Assembly (NCBI GenBank): GCA_013697055.1
Contig: JACCXK010000133.1
Coordinates: 1-37,264, forward strand
DNA: 37,264 bases
Reading direction: 5' to 3'
From: Alphaproteobacteria bacterium
Lineage (GTDB): Bacteria; Pseudomonadota; Alphaproteobacteria; Micropepsales; Micropepsaceae
The translations under genes were made by a program, and so were the position numbers. Positions 7,493 through 13,859 of this stretch are shown piece after piece (position 1 is the stretch's first letter; each line of letters begins with the position of its first letter). Under the pieces are notes generated by a model. It worked only from the letters and a program-made list of their open reading frames with translations, did not search any database and was not told where the DNA came from.

Positions 7493-8518
7493 ATGAAAAG
7501 CTTGATGTTCTCGGCCGCGATCGTCGCGGCTGTCGGTCTTGGCGCGGTTGCCGCGTTCGGCCAGGCCAATGAAGACGATGTCGCCGCCCGCCAGGCGAAA
7601 TATCCCCTGGCCGCCAAGGCCGGCGAGGATAGCCACGCCATCGACAAGGCGCCCTCCGGCGCCCTCAACCAGGGCAAGTTCGACGACAAGACCTGGAAGT
7701 TCGGCAAGGCCTATGATGCACCGGCGGGCTCCAAGCTGTGGAATCCGGTGAAGATCAAGATGATGAAGGGGGAGAAGGTCACCGGCGGCACCTTGTTCAC
7801 CGCCACCGATCCGGAAATCTACTGCTCCTTCGCCAATGCCGGCTACGACTTCATCTGGGTCGAGCATCAGCACAATGCCCGCGACTGGAAGACCACTGAG
7901 CGCATGTGGTCGGCCTGCCCCTATACCAAGGCGGTGCCGGGGGTTCGCGTGGCCTATACCGACGAGCGCGAGGAACAGCATGCGCTGGACGCCGGCGCGC
8001 TGGTGCTGGTGGTGCCGACGGTGCGCTCCTATGAGGAAGCTCTCAGGGCGCGCGACTGGGCCTTCTTCCCGCCGCTGGGACGCCGTTCCAATGGCGGCGG
8101 TCAGGCATTTGCCCTTTACAACAATGTGCCGGGCGGTTACCGCGCCACCATCAACGACAATCTGGTGCTGATCCTGATGATCGAGACCCTGGCGGGCCTG
8201 AAAGATGCCGACCGTATCGCCAAGATCCCCGGCGTTACCGCGATCTTCGCGGCGAGCGGCGACCTCGGCAATCACTCCGGCTACAAGCAGAACGATCCGG
8301 ACTATGAGCGCGAGATCAACATCGTCCATGACGCCGCCATCAAGGCAGGTGTGCGCTTGTGCGGGCCTTATGCCTGGGTCGATCGTCCGGACTTCACCTG
8401 CTTCCAGGCCGGCGGCGAAACGGGCGCCATCGCCCGCGGCGTGAAGGACGAGCTGGGCAAGCTGTGGAATACCCAGCCGGTGCCGGAAATCGGTCCCTGG
8501 GCTGCCGCGAAGAAGTAG
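7493..8518 (+). CDS. Exported HpcH/HpaI-type aldolase
   Basis: This 341-residue protein starts at the ATG after GGGGAGGAATTTCC. The N-terminus is a signal peptide (MKSLMFSAAIVAAVGLGAVA, cleavage probably after AAFGQA). The remainder is an HpcH/HpaI aldolase/citrate lyase TIM barrel: WVEHQHN (His125 likely catalytic), GVRVAYTD (Arg152), LMIETLAGL (Glu231, metal ligand), FAASGDLGNHSG (Asp257, metal ligand). These correspond to the metal and catalytic residues of HpaI, a divalent-metal class II pyruvate aldolase. Most family members are cytoplasmic; periplasmic location is unusual. The substrate is unknown. A terminator follows. Confidence 0.85.
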   Translation: MKSLMFSAAIVAAVGLGAVAAFGQANEDDVAARQAKYPLAAKAGEDSHAIDKAPSGALNQGKFDDKTWKFGKAYDAPAGSKLWNPVKIKMMKGEKVTGGTLFTATDPEIYCSFANAGYDFIWVEHQHNARDWKTTERMWSACPYTKAVPGVRVAYTDEREEQHALDAGALVLVVPTVRSYEEALRARDWAFFPPLGRRSNGGGQAFALYNNVPGGYRATINDNLVLILMIETLAGLKDADRIAKIPGVTAIFAASGDLGNHSGYKQNDPDYEREINIVHDAAIKAGVRLCGPYAWVDRPDFTCFQAGGETGAIARGVKDELGKLWNTQPVPEIGPWAAAKK

Positions 8519-8536
8519 CCCCCGACCATCGAAATG

Positions 8537-8570
8537 AAAAAGGCGCCGGAAACCCCGGCGCCTTTTTTGT
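8537..8570 (+). terminator. Intrinsic terminator after the aldolase gene
   Basis: The stem GGCGCCGG (8542-8549) pairs with CCGGCGCC (8555-8562) around a 5-base loop and is followed by six T's. It is preceded by A's, so it may also work in reverse. It separates the aldolase from the lipocalin gene. Confidence 0.85.
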
Positions 8571-8634
8571 TTTCGGGCCGGCCGGGCACGTTAACCGCCG
8601 GGCGGAGTTTCATGTCTGCCTATGGAGAGATGAA

Positions 8635-9171
8635 ATGAAAACCGCCGCCCTGATAACCGCCCTGGCCTTGAGCACCAGCCTCGCCTTTGCTGCCGAAGCG
8701 CCCAAGGCGCCGGAGCCGGCCAAGCCGGTCGATGCCGCCAGCTTCTATGCCGGGCGTTGGTATGAAATCGGACGCACGCCGATGAGCCTGACCGATGGCT
8801 GCGTCGCGGGATATACCGACTATCAGACCAACGCCAAAGGCCTGTACGAGCGCGATGCCTGCCGCGACAAGACACCGGCCGGTGAGGAAAAAGTGATCGG
8901 CGGGCGGCTGGAAATCCTCAATCCCGGGCAGAATACCAAGGTTCACGTCACCTATCATGTGTTCCTGGGGCTGATTCCGGTGAACCGGGAATACTGGATG
9001 CTGGATCACACCGATGGCTGGTTCCTGATGGCGACGCCGGACATGAAAATGGTCAACCTCTATACCCGCGATCCCCATCCCGCGCCGGCGCTGGTGGACC
9101 GTATGACCAAACAGATCAAGGATATGGGTTACACCGGCTTGCTGGAATTTCCGGCCCGGGCGGCGACGTAA
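8635..9171 (+). CDS. Exported lipocalin-family protein
   Basis: This 178-residue protein starts at the ATG preceded by GGAGAGATGAA. A signal peptide (MKTAALITALALSTSLAFAA) precedes an Ala/Pro/Lys linker and a lipocalin domain. The lipocalin G-x-W motif is in FYAGRWYEIGRTP (about residues 37-49). The strands GGRLEILNPG, YHVFLGLIPV and REYWMLDHTDGWFLMATPD resemble bacterial lipocalins of the Blc type, which bind lipids or other hydrophobic molecules in the envelope. There is no lipobox, so it should be soluble in the periplasm. It meets the gamma-glutamylcyclotransferase-like gene tail to tail. Confidence 0.8.
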   Translation: MKTAALITALALSTSLAFAAEAPKAPEPAKPVDAASFYAGRWYEIGRTPMSLTDGCVAGYTDYQTNAKGLYERDACRDKTPAGEEKVIGGRLEILNPGQNTKVHVTYHVFLGLIPVNREYWMLDHTDGWFLMATPDMKMVNLYTRDPHPAPALVDRMTKQIKDMGYTGLLEFPARAAT

Positions 9172-9174
9172 GCC

Positions 9175-9489
9175 TCACGCCTTCACATAGACCCAGGCGG
9201 TAAGCCCGGAGGCGAGCTTGGCCGCCACTCGCTTGTAGTCGGCGACTTCATAGCGGTCGGCGGCGGCCAGTTCTTCGGCCGTGATCTCGAATACCATGCC
9301 GGGCACGCGGTCTGCAGGACCGCCCGGCATGACGATGGGGTGATGGCGCTTGCCGCTCTTGGCCGGTACCTCCGGTGATCTGCACCATCTCCTGCTTCCA
9401 GCCCACCAGCGCGTCAGCAAGCGGCCGAACGAAGATCGGTGCACCTCGTCCTGCTGCAGGGTGCCGTAAGAGAAAAGCCGCTCACTCAC
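9175..9489 (-). CDS. Gamma-glutamylcyclotransferase (AIG2-like), internally frame-shifted
   Basis: This 104-residue ORF starts at a GTG that overlaps the stop of the upstream mutarotase gene (GTGA), with start MSERLFSYGTLQQDEV. YGTLQ is the GGCT/AIG2 substrate loop, and the end (MVFEITAEELAAADRYEVAD, then YKRVAAKL) carries the family's catalytic-type Glu region. The middle does not fit: residues about 25-38 read TRWWAGSRRWCRSP. The neighbouring frame encodes LADALVGWKQEMVQIT, the expected AIG2 sequence, after which PEVPAKSGKRHHPIV returns to the first frame. Two compensating shifts therefore seem to replace about 15 residues. The gene may be damaged, or the assembly may contain two indels. 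Confidence 0.7.
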   Translation of the reverse strand: MSERLFSYGTLQQDEVHRSSFGRLLTRWWAGSRRWCRSPEVPAKSGKRHHPIVMPGGPADRVPGMVFEITAEELAAADRYEVADYKRVAAKLASGLTAWVYVKA

Positions 9490-10595
9490 TTCGCCGTGCT
9501 GAACTTGAACGAGGTCACTTGGTAGAAAATCTGTCCCGGCTTCAGCTCGGTGGTGGGGAAGGCCGGAATGTTGGGCGCATTGGCGAAATGCTGGGTCTCC
9601 AGGCAGAAGGCGCCGCGCTTGATGTATTGCGCCCCGCCCTTGCCGGTCAGCGGCTTCTCATTGTTGGGCAGGTAAAGCTGGATGCCCGGCTGGGTGGTCC
9701 ACACATCCATTACCCGGCCCGATTCCGGTTCCACCACATGGGCGGCGGGGCGCAGCAGGCCCGGCTTGCCGCGCACGATGAAGTTGATGTCATAGCCCGG
9801 CGTCGCCACGATGGCCGGATCGGGGCCGTTGATATCCTTGCCCAGCCGCTTGGACTTGGTGAAGTCGAACCCGGTGCCCGCCACCTTCATCACTTCGCCT
9901 GTCGCCATGTGGTTGGCGTCAGTCGGCGTGACAGCGTCGGACAGGATCTGCACCTGGTGGTTCAGCACATCGCCTTTGCCGGCGCCCTTGAGGTTGAAAT
10001 AGGAATGGTTGGTGGGGTTCAGCACCGTCGGCTTGTCGGTGGTGGCGCGGTAGTCGATCCGCAGCGCGTTGCTGGCGGTGAGGGTATAGATCACCGTGAA
10101 GTTCAGATTGCCGGGAAAACCCTGGTCGCCGTCGGGGCTGATCATCTGCAGGATCAGGCTGGGCGATTTTCCGTCCAGCATGGTGGCGTTGTAGACATGA
10201 TAGGAAAAGCCGACCGGTCCGCCATGGATGTTGTTGGGCGCGGCATTGGCCTTCAGGTGATAGGTCTTGCCGTCCAGCGCGAACTGGGCGCCGCCGATAC
10301 GGTTGGCGAAGCGTCCGATCACCGCGCCGTACGTCGTGCCGTGGGTGTATTCTTCCAGCTTGTCGTAGCCCAGCACCACGTCCGCCATCTTGCCCTTGCG
10401 GTCGGGCACATTCAGGCTGACCAGGAAGGCGCCGTAATTGGTGATGCGGGCGCTCATGCCGCGCGCATTGGTCAGGGTGTAGATGTCCACCTTCTGGTGA
10501 TCGGCGGTTTCGCCCCAGGACGCTTTTTCGATTTTCGCTTCGGCAGGTGCGGCAAAGCACAGGCAAACAAGCGCGATTGCAATCTTCTTCATCAT
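9486..10595 (-). CDS. Periplasmic aldose 1-epimerase (galactose mutarotase), second copy
   Basis: This 369-residue protein has a signal peptide (MMKKIAIALVCLCFAAPAEA). Residues typical of active mutarotases are present: NNIHGG (His124), PTNHSYFNLKG (His197), PGYDINF (Asp269) and CLETQHFANAPN (Glu333). It should interconvert alpha and beta anomers of aldoses in the periplasm. The ATG is preceded by ATTAGGATTTCC. It lies 7 bases after the PEBP gene and overlaps the GGCT-like gene by GTGA, so the three form one minus-strand operon. It is related to the protein at 6229-7335 but keeps the H-G-G motif that copy lacks. Confidence 0.92.
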   Translation of the reverse strand: MMKKIAIALVCLCFAAPAEAKIEKASWGETADHQKVDIYTLTNARGMSARITNYGAFLVSLNVPDRKGKMADVVLGYDKLEEYTHGTTYGAVIGRFANRIGGAQFALDGKTYHLKANAAPNNIHGGPVGFSYHVYNATMLDGKSPSLILQMISPDGDQGFPGNLNFTVIYTLTASNALRIDYRATTDKPTVLNPTNHSYFNLKGAGKGDVLNHQVQILSDAVTPTDANHMATGEVMKVAGTGFDFTKSKRLGKDINGPDPAIVATPGYDINFIVRGKPGLLRPAAHVVEPESGRVMDVWTTQPGIQLYLPNNEKPLTGKGGAQYIKRGAFCLETQHFANAPNIPAFPTTELKPGQIFYQVTSFKFSTAK

Positions 10596-10602
10596 GGAAA
10601 TC

Positions 10603-11184
10603 CTAATTATATTCGCGCGCGAACAGGCCGCCGATGGTGGCGCTGCTCAGCAGATGACCCTTGGCGGCGGCCAGGAATTGGTCGCGGGTCAGACCAGCAG
10701 AAAGTGTGGGCTCAAGCTCGGTGGCCATGACCGTGATCAAATAGTGGTGTGGCCCGTCGCCCTGCGGCGGGCAGGGACCGATATAATTGGGATTGCTGCG
10801 GGTGCCGGCGCCGCCGGTAAAGCCGGTGCCGGCGGTGCCGTCGCCTTCCTTCAGCTCGGTGGTGGTGGCCGCGATGTTGTAGGCCACCCAGTGCGACACG
10901 CCGGCGCCATACTGGCCGTCCACGTCATACATCAGGATGGCAAAGCTCTTGGTGCCGGCCGGCGCATCGTGCCAGGCGAGTTCAGGCGAGACATTCTTGC
11001 CGGGGCAGGGGCAGATGGCGGGATTGCGGGGGCTACAGGCGCGCTTCTGGTCGTCGCCGCCAAAGCGCACCGGGATGCGGGCGCCGTCCTTGATCGAGGT
11101 CGAGGTCAGGGTCATCCACGGCGCCGCCCAGGCGGTGGAGGCAGTCACCAGGGCCGCCGTGAGCCCCAAAGCGAGTATTTTCAT
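10603..11184 (-). CDS. Exported PEBP / YbhB-YbcL family protein
   Basis: This 193-residue protein is read from the ATG at 11184 (GGGGAACG upstream). A signal peptide (MKILALGLTAALVTASTAWA) is followed by a phosphatidylethanolamine-binding-protein fold: NVSPELAWHDAPAGTKSFAI, LMYDVDG, VSHWVAYNI, and GTRSNPNYIGPCPPQGDGPH followed by HY, the last a hallmark of bacterial YbhB/YbcL proteins. The segment before NVSP is enlarged and Cys-rich (RACSPRNPAICPCPGK) where the family usually has a short CDG-type turn; disulfides are likely in the periplasm. The biochemical role of this bacterial family is poorly defined. It is the first gene of the operon with the second mutarotase and the GGCT-like gene. 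Confidence 0.88.
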   Translation of the reverse strand: MKILALGLTAALVTASTAWAAPWMTLTSTSIKDGARIPVRFGGDDQKRACSPRNPAICPCPGKNVSPELAWHDAPAGTKSFAILMYDVDGQYGAGVSHWVAYNIAATTTELKEGDGTAGTGFTGGAGTRSNPNYIGPCPPQGDGPHHYLITVMATELEPTLSAGLTRDQFLAAAKGHLLSSATIGGLFAREYN

Positions 11185-11252
11185 GACGTTCCCCATTTTG
11201 GCGGGGAGCCTAGCCGCCACGGGCCGGGCTTGGAAGGGGGCGGAACCGAGGG

Positions 11253-11453
11253 CTATGCGGCGCCCGACTTGCACTCGGTATGGACGACACGTTCGCCGTC
11301 GAAGACTTCGAGCGAGGCATAACGATCCTGCATGATGCTGCGCGCCCGCTCGACAGCAACGGCATCTTCTGGACATTGCATGAAGGTGGATCGGATAACG
11401 CCGCCCATCTCATCGGCATAGCGGAATAGATAATCGCGCTTGGCCTGTTTCAT
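11253..11453 (-). CDS. Small hypothetical protein
   Basis: This 66-residue protein is read from the ATG at 11453 (MKQAKRDYLFRYADEMGG); AAAGGACC lies about 10 bases upstream. The frame stays open further upstream, but that part is low-complexity and lacks a ribosome binding site. The pattern (a strand with RYADEMGGVIRSTFMQC, a helix with EDAVAVERARSIM, a strand with ASLEVFDGERVVHTE) looks like the small alpha/beta orphan proteins common in alphaproteobacteria. No function can be given. It lies 68 bases upstream of the PEBP gene on the same strand. Base composition around it is less GC-rich than in the neighbours. Confidence 0.55.
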   Translation of the reverse strand: MKQAKRDYLFRYADEMGGVIRSTFMQCPEDAVAVERARSIMQDRYASLEVFDGERVVHTECKSGAA

Positions 11454-11530
11454 ATCCCGTCGGTCCTTTTCACAAGCGGCGGCCCATCCGACCGTCGGCA
11501 TATTTGTGACGCTTGGCGGGTGAATGCCAC

Positions 11531-11734
11531 ATGAATGGTTGGTGGCGGAAATGGGGCGCGCAACGCCGCGGAGTCTCGTTTCGGCCAACTTGGAAAAGCC
11601 TTCGCGTGACCCCTGCCATGCAAGCTGGTGTGATCGACACGCTCATGACCATGAGTGACGTGGTGCGCTTGGTGGATATAATGGCCGAGCCGCCTAAGCC
11701 GCGCGGGCCTTACAGGAAGCGTAGCCCCGTTTAG
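11531..11734 (+). CDS. Small basic hypothetical protein, possible transposase tail
   Basis: A 67-residue basic protein starts from the ATG at 11531 (MNGWWRKWGAQRRG); an upstream in-frame TTG at 11513 is possible. The C-terminal half (LRVTPAMQAGVIDTLMTMSD, then VVRLVDIMAEPPKPRGPYRK) reminds me of the C-terminal segment of some alphaproteobacterial transposase-like proteins. I cannot confirm this and see no terminal repeats or catalytic domain. If correct it is a remnant of a mobile element. It overlaps the stop of the receiver gene tail to tail over four bases. Confidence 0.4.
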   Translation: MNGWWRKWGAQRRGVSFRPTWKSLRVTPAMQAGVIDTLMTMSDVVRLVDIMAEPPKPRGPYRKRSPV

Positions 11735-12108
11735 TGGGTCGCCTTTCGCGCGGCTAGAATTTCGCGGATATGTACCGCGACTTTCTCCACATCGTACGGC
11801 TTGGCAAAGAACGCCTCATGGGCGCAAAGTTCTTTCGCCAGATCGACCTTAGTGGCGTCCGCTGAAGCTAGAAAGATGGGAAGTCTGGGGTGGTTCTGCT
11901 TCACCCATTTGGCAAGCCCGACACCGTCCATTTCGCCCGGCATCCGAACATCGGAAAACACCAAGTCGATCGCTCCAGCTTTGGCCTCCATCAGCTTAAC
12001 GGCCTCCGCGGCATTGGCGGATTCAAGGGCGCGGAAACCACACTCTTCCAAATGGTCGACAAGGGACATCCTGATGAGGGACTCGTCCTCGACAATCAGT
12101 ATCGTTGC
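11731..12108 (-). CDS. Stand-alone response regulator receiver, no canonical start codon
   Basis: A single CheY-like receiver domain. The recognisable domain runs from ATILIVEDESLIRMSLVDHL to the C-terminus, with the acidic pair (VEDE), phospho-acceptor Asp (LVFSDVRMPG), a switch Ser (LASAD) and the conserved Lys (FFAKPYD). The first in-frame ATG is at 12069, which would remove beta-strand 1 and the acidic pair, so translation must begin earlier. Between that ATG and the in-frame TAA upstream there is no ATG, GTG or TTG. Candidate starts are ATA at 12102 or CTG at 12099, behind a GGCAGG. The gene may use a rare start, or may have lost its start by mutation. There is no output domain. Confidence 0.6.
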   Translation of the reverse strand, partial: ATILIVEDESLIRMSLVDHLEECGFRALESANAAEAVKLMEAKAGAIDLVFSDVRMPGEMDGVGLAKWVKQNHPRLPIFLASADATKVDLAKELCAHEAFFAKPYDVEKVAVHIREILAARKATH

Positions 12109-12353
12109 CTGCCGCCCGAAATCTGGCGGCGGGCTATCGTCTTACGGCCCATTGGTCCCCCCTCGGACACTTGAGCCCTGTAAAGGCCAAGCAATCCGAA
12201 CGGTTCCGTACTAAGCCGAATAAACGAAGTATCTCAATAGTTTGGTACGGTGCGTACAAATGTGCGTTTTATCGGTGTAGGTCCGCCAAAGGGCAAGACG
12301 TGGGAATTAGTCCTGTCCAAATTGAAACTGAGACACCGCCCCTGAATCCTTGG

Positions 12354-12368
12354 GAACAGTGTGAGAAC
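12354..12368 (+). promoter_or_regulatory. LexA (SOS) box, GAAC-N7-GAAC
   Basis: GAAC at 12354-12357, seven bases, then GAAC at 12365-12368, an exact match to the direct-repeat LexA site of alphaproteobacteria (GTTC-N7-GTTC on the other strand). It overlaps a possible promoter (TTGGGA at 12350-12355 with TAGTAT further on). It lies about 140 bases before the recA start. LexA repression of recA is the established arrangement in this class. Confidence 0.8.
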
Positions 12369-12412
12369 AAGATGTAGTATTTATTCTCTATTTCAACGCG
12401 TTAGGCAGTATC

Positions 12413-12440
12413 TTGCCAAAGAGAACAAAACGCGTACATT
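12413..12440 (+). promoter_or_regulatory. Likely recA promoter with a second, imperfect LexA site
   Basis: TTGCCA (12413-12418) and TACATT (12435-12440) form a reasonable sigma-70-type promoter with a 16-base spacer, about 70 bases before the recA ATG. Between them lies GAAC-N7-GTAC (12423-12437), one base away from the LexA consensus. A LexA dimer here would block RNA polymerase. The second site is inference. Confidence 0.45.
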
Positions 12441-12509
12441 TGCGACTTCTCGTCGCCGTGGGATTCGCTTGGGGATCAGCGGGCGCCGTGAAATAACGGG
12501 AGACATCTC

Positions 12510-13589
12510 ATGTCACAGGCGGCTTTGCGGGTGGTTAGCAAGGAACAGAATTCGGACCGGAAGCGGGCGCTGGACGCCGCGCTGAGCCAGATCGACCGTG
12601 CTTTCGGCAAGGGCTCGGTGATGAAGCTGGGCAGCCGCGATCTGGGCCTGGCGACGGACGCCGTGTCCACCGGCAGCCTCGGTCTGGATATCGCGCTGGG
12701 CATCGGCGGGTTGCCCCGCGGTCGTGTCATCGAGGTCTATGGTCCGGAATCCTCCGGCAAGACCACCCTGGCGCTGCATGTCATTGCCGAGGTTCAGAAG
12801 AAGGGCGGCACCGCCGCCTTCGTGGACGCCGAACATGCCCTGGACCCCGTCTATGCCGGCAAGCTGGGCGTGGACATCAACGAATTGCTGGTCTCCCAGC
12901 CGGACACCGGCGAACAGGCGCTGGAAATCACCGACACGCTGGTGCGGTCGGGCGGCGTGGACATCGTGGTGATCGATTCGGTCGCCGCGCTGACGCCCAA
13001 GGCGGAACTCGAAGGCGAAATGGGCGATTCCCTGCCCGGCCTGCAGGCGCGTCTAATGAGTCAGGCGCTGCGCAAGCTGACCGGCAGCATCTCCAAGTCC
13101 AACACCATCGTGCTGTTCATCAACCAGATCCGCATGAAAATCGGCATCATGTTCGGCAATCCGGAAACCACCACCGGCGGCAATGCGCTGAAATTCTATG
13201 CCTCGGTGCGCCTGGACATCCGCCGCATTGGCGCCATCAAGGACCGCGATGAAGTGATCGGCAACCAGACCCGCGTGAAGGTGGTCAAGAACAAGGTTGC
13301 CCCGCCCTTCAAGCAGGTCGAGTTCGACATCATGTATGGCGTGGGCATCTCCAAGGTCGGCGAGCTGGTCGATTTGGGGGTCAAGGCGGGCATCGTCGAG
13401 AAATCCGGCTCCTGGTACTCCCATGACGGCAACCGCATCGGCCAGGGCCGGGAAGCCGCCAAGACCTTCCTGACCCAGAACCCCGACATCGCCGACAAGA
13501 TCGAAACTGCCATCCGCGCCAATGCCGGCCAGATCGGCCAGAACCTGGTTCTGGACACCTCGGAAAAGGCGGAAGCCGAAGACGAATAG
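12510..13589 (+). CDS. recA: Recombinase RecA
   Basis: This 359-residue protein matches RecA along its whole length. RecA forms ATP-dependent filaments on single-stranded DNA, catalyses strand exchange and stimulates LexA self-cleavage. The Walker A motif is GPESSGKTT (residues 78-86), and [18 protein letters not shown], the Walker B region [17 protein letters not shown] and loop 2 ([20 protein letters not shown]) are intact. The acidic C-terminal tail ends SEKAEAEDE. The ATG is preceded by GGGAGACATCTC. LexA-type sites upstream indicate SOS induction. A terminator follows, separating it from alaS. Confidence 0.99.
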   Translation: MSQAALRVVSKEQNSDRKRALDAALSQIDRAFGKGSVMKLGSRDLGLATDAVSTGSLGLDIALGIGGLPRGRVIEVYGPESSGKTTLALHVIAEVQKKGGTAAFVDAEHALDPVYAGKLGVDINELLVSQPDTGEQALEITDTLVRSGGVDIVVIDSVAALTPKAELEGEMGDSLPGLQARLMSQALRKLTGSISKSNTIVLFINQIRMKIGIMFGNPETTTGGNALKFYASVRLDIRRIGAIKDRDEVIGNQTRVKVVKNKVAPPFKQVEFDIMYGVGISKVGELVDLGVKAGIVEKSGSWYSHDGNRIGQGREAAKTFLTQNPDIADKIETAIRANAGQIGQNLVLDTSEKAEAEDE

Positions 13590-13644
13590 GCCGAAAGGCT
13601 CATCCCAAAGCTGAAATCCCTGCCATGGGGTTCAGCACCTCGGC

Positions 13645-13682
13645 AAAGGGCGTCCGTGTGAATGCGGGCGCCCTTTGTTTTT
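13645..13682 (+). terminator. Intrinsic terminator after recA
   Basis: AAAGGGCG (13645-13652) pairs with CGCCCTTT (13669-13676), followed by GTTTTT. The 16-base loop can pair further inside (CCG with CGG). It stands 56 bases after the recA stop. Confidence 0.75.
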
Positions 13683-13684
13683 CC

Positions 13685-13764
13685 ATGGGCGGGCTTGACC
13701 CGCCCATCCAGGGTGAGAAGCACCGTGCTTGCGGCTCTGGATGGCCGGCTCGGAGGCCGGCCAT
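13685..13764. repeat. Paired palindromic intergenic element upstream of alaS
   Basis: Two perfect hairpins: ATGGGCGGG (13685-13693) with CCCGCCCAT (13699-13707), and ATGGCCGGC (13741-13749) with GCCGGCCAT (13756-13764). Between them CCAGGG and GCAC/GTGC short pairings bring the two together. The GGCGGGCTTGACCCGCC-type sequence is a style of intergenic palindrome common in alphaproteobacterial genomes. It may have been inserted between the recA terminator and alaS. Confidence 0.65.
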
Positions 13765-13859
13765 GGTGATGAGGGGGAGAATCTCGCACCATTCCGCGGC
13801 CCTGCCGCGCGAAAAGGCAGGGATGACAAGGTTTTTTGGAGCCGTTACAAACTAACCCC

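Larger units (their letters stand above)
12109..12509. other. Intergenic region upstream of recA
   Basis: About 400 bases contain no convincing gene and are clearly richer in A+T than the flanks. The left third includes a small inverted repeat GTAC-GGTGC-GTAC near 12245. The right half holds the LexA site and promoter-like elements described separately. GANTC sites (GAATC, GATTC) occur within it. I see no RNA gene. Confidence 0.6.

Noticed and set aside
12105-12377. Plus-strand ORF of 90 codons upstream of recA
   Set aside because: No ribosome binding site, odd composition, and it runs through the LexA site and promoter region.
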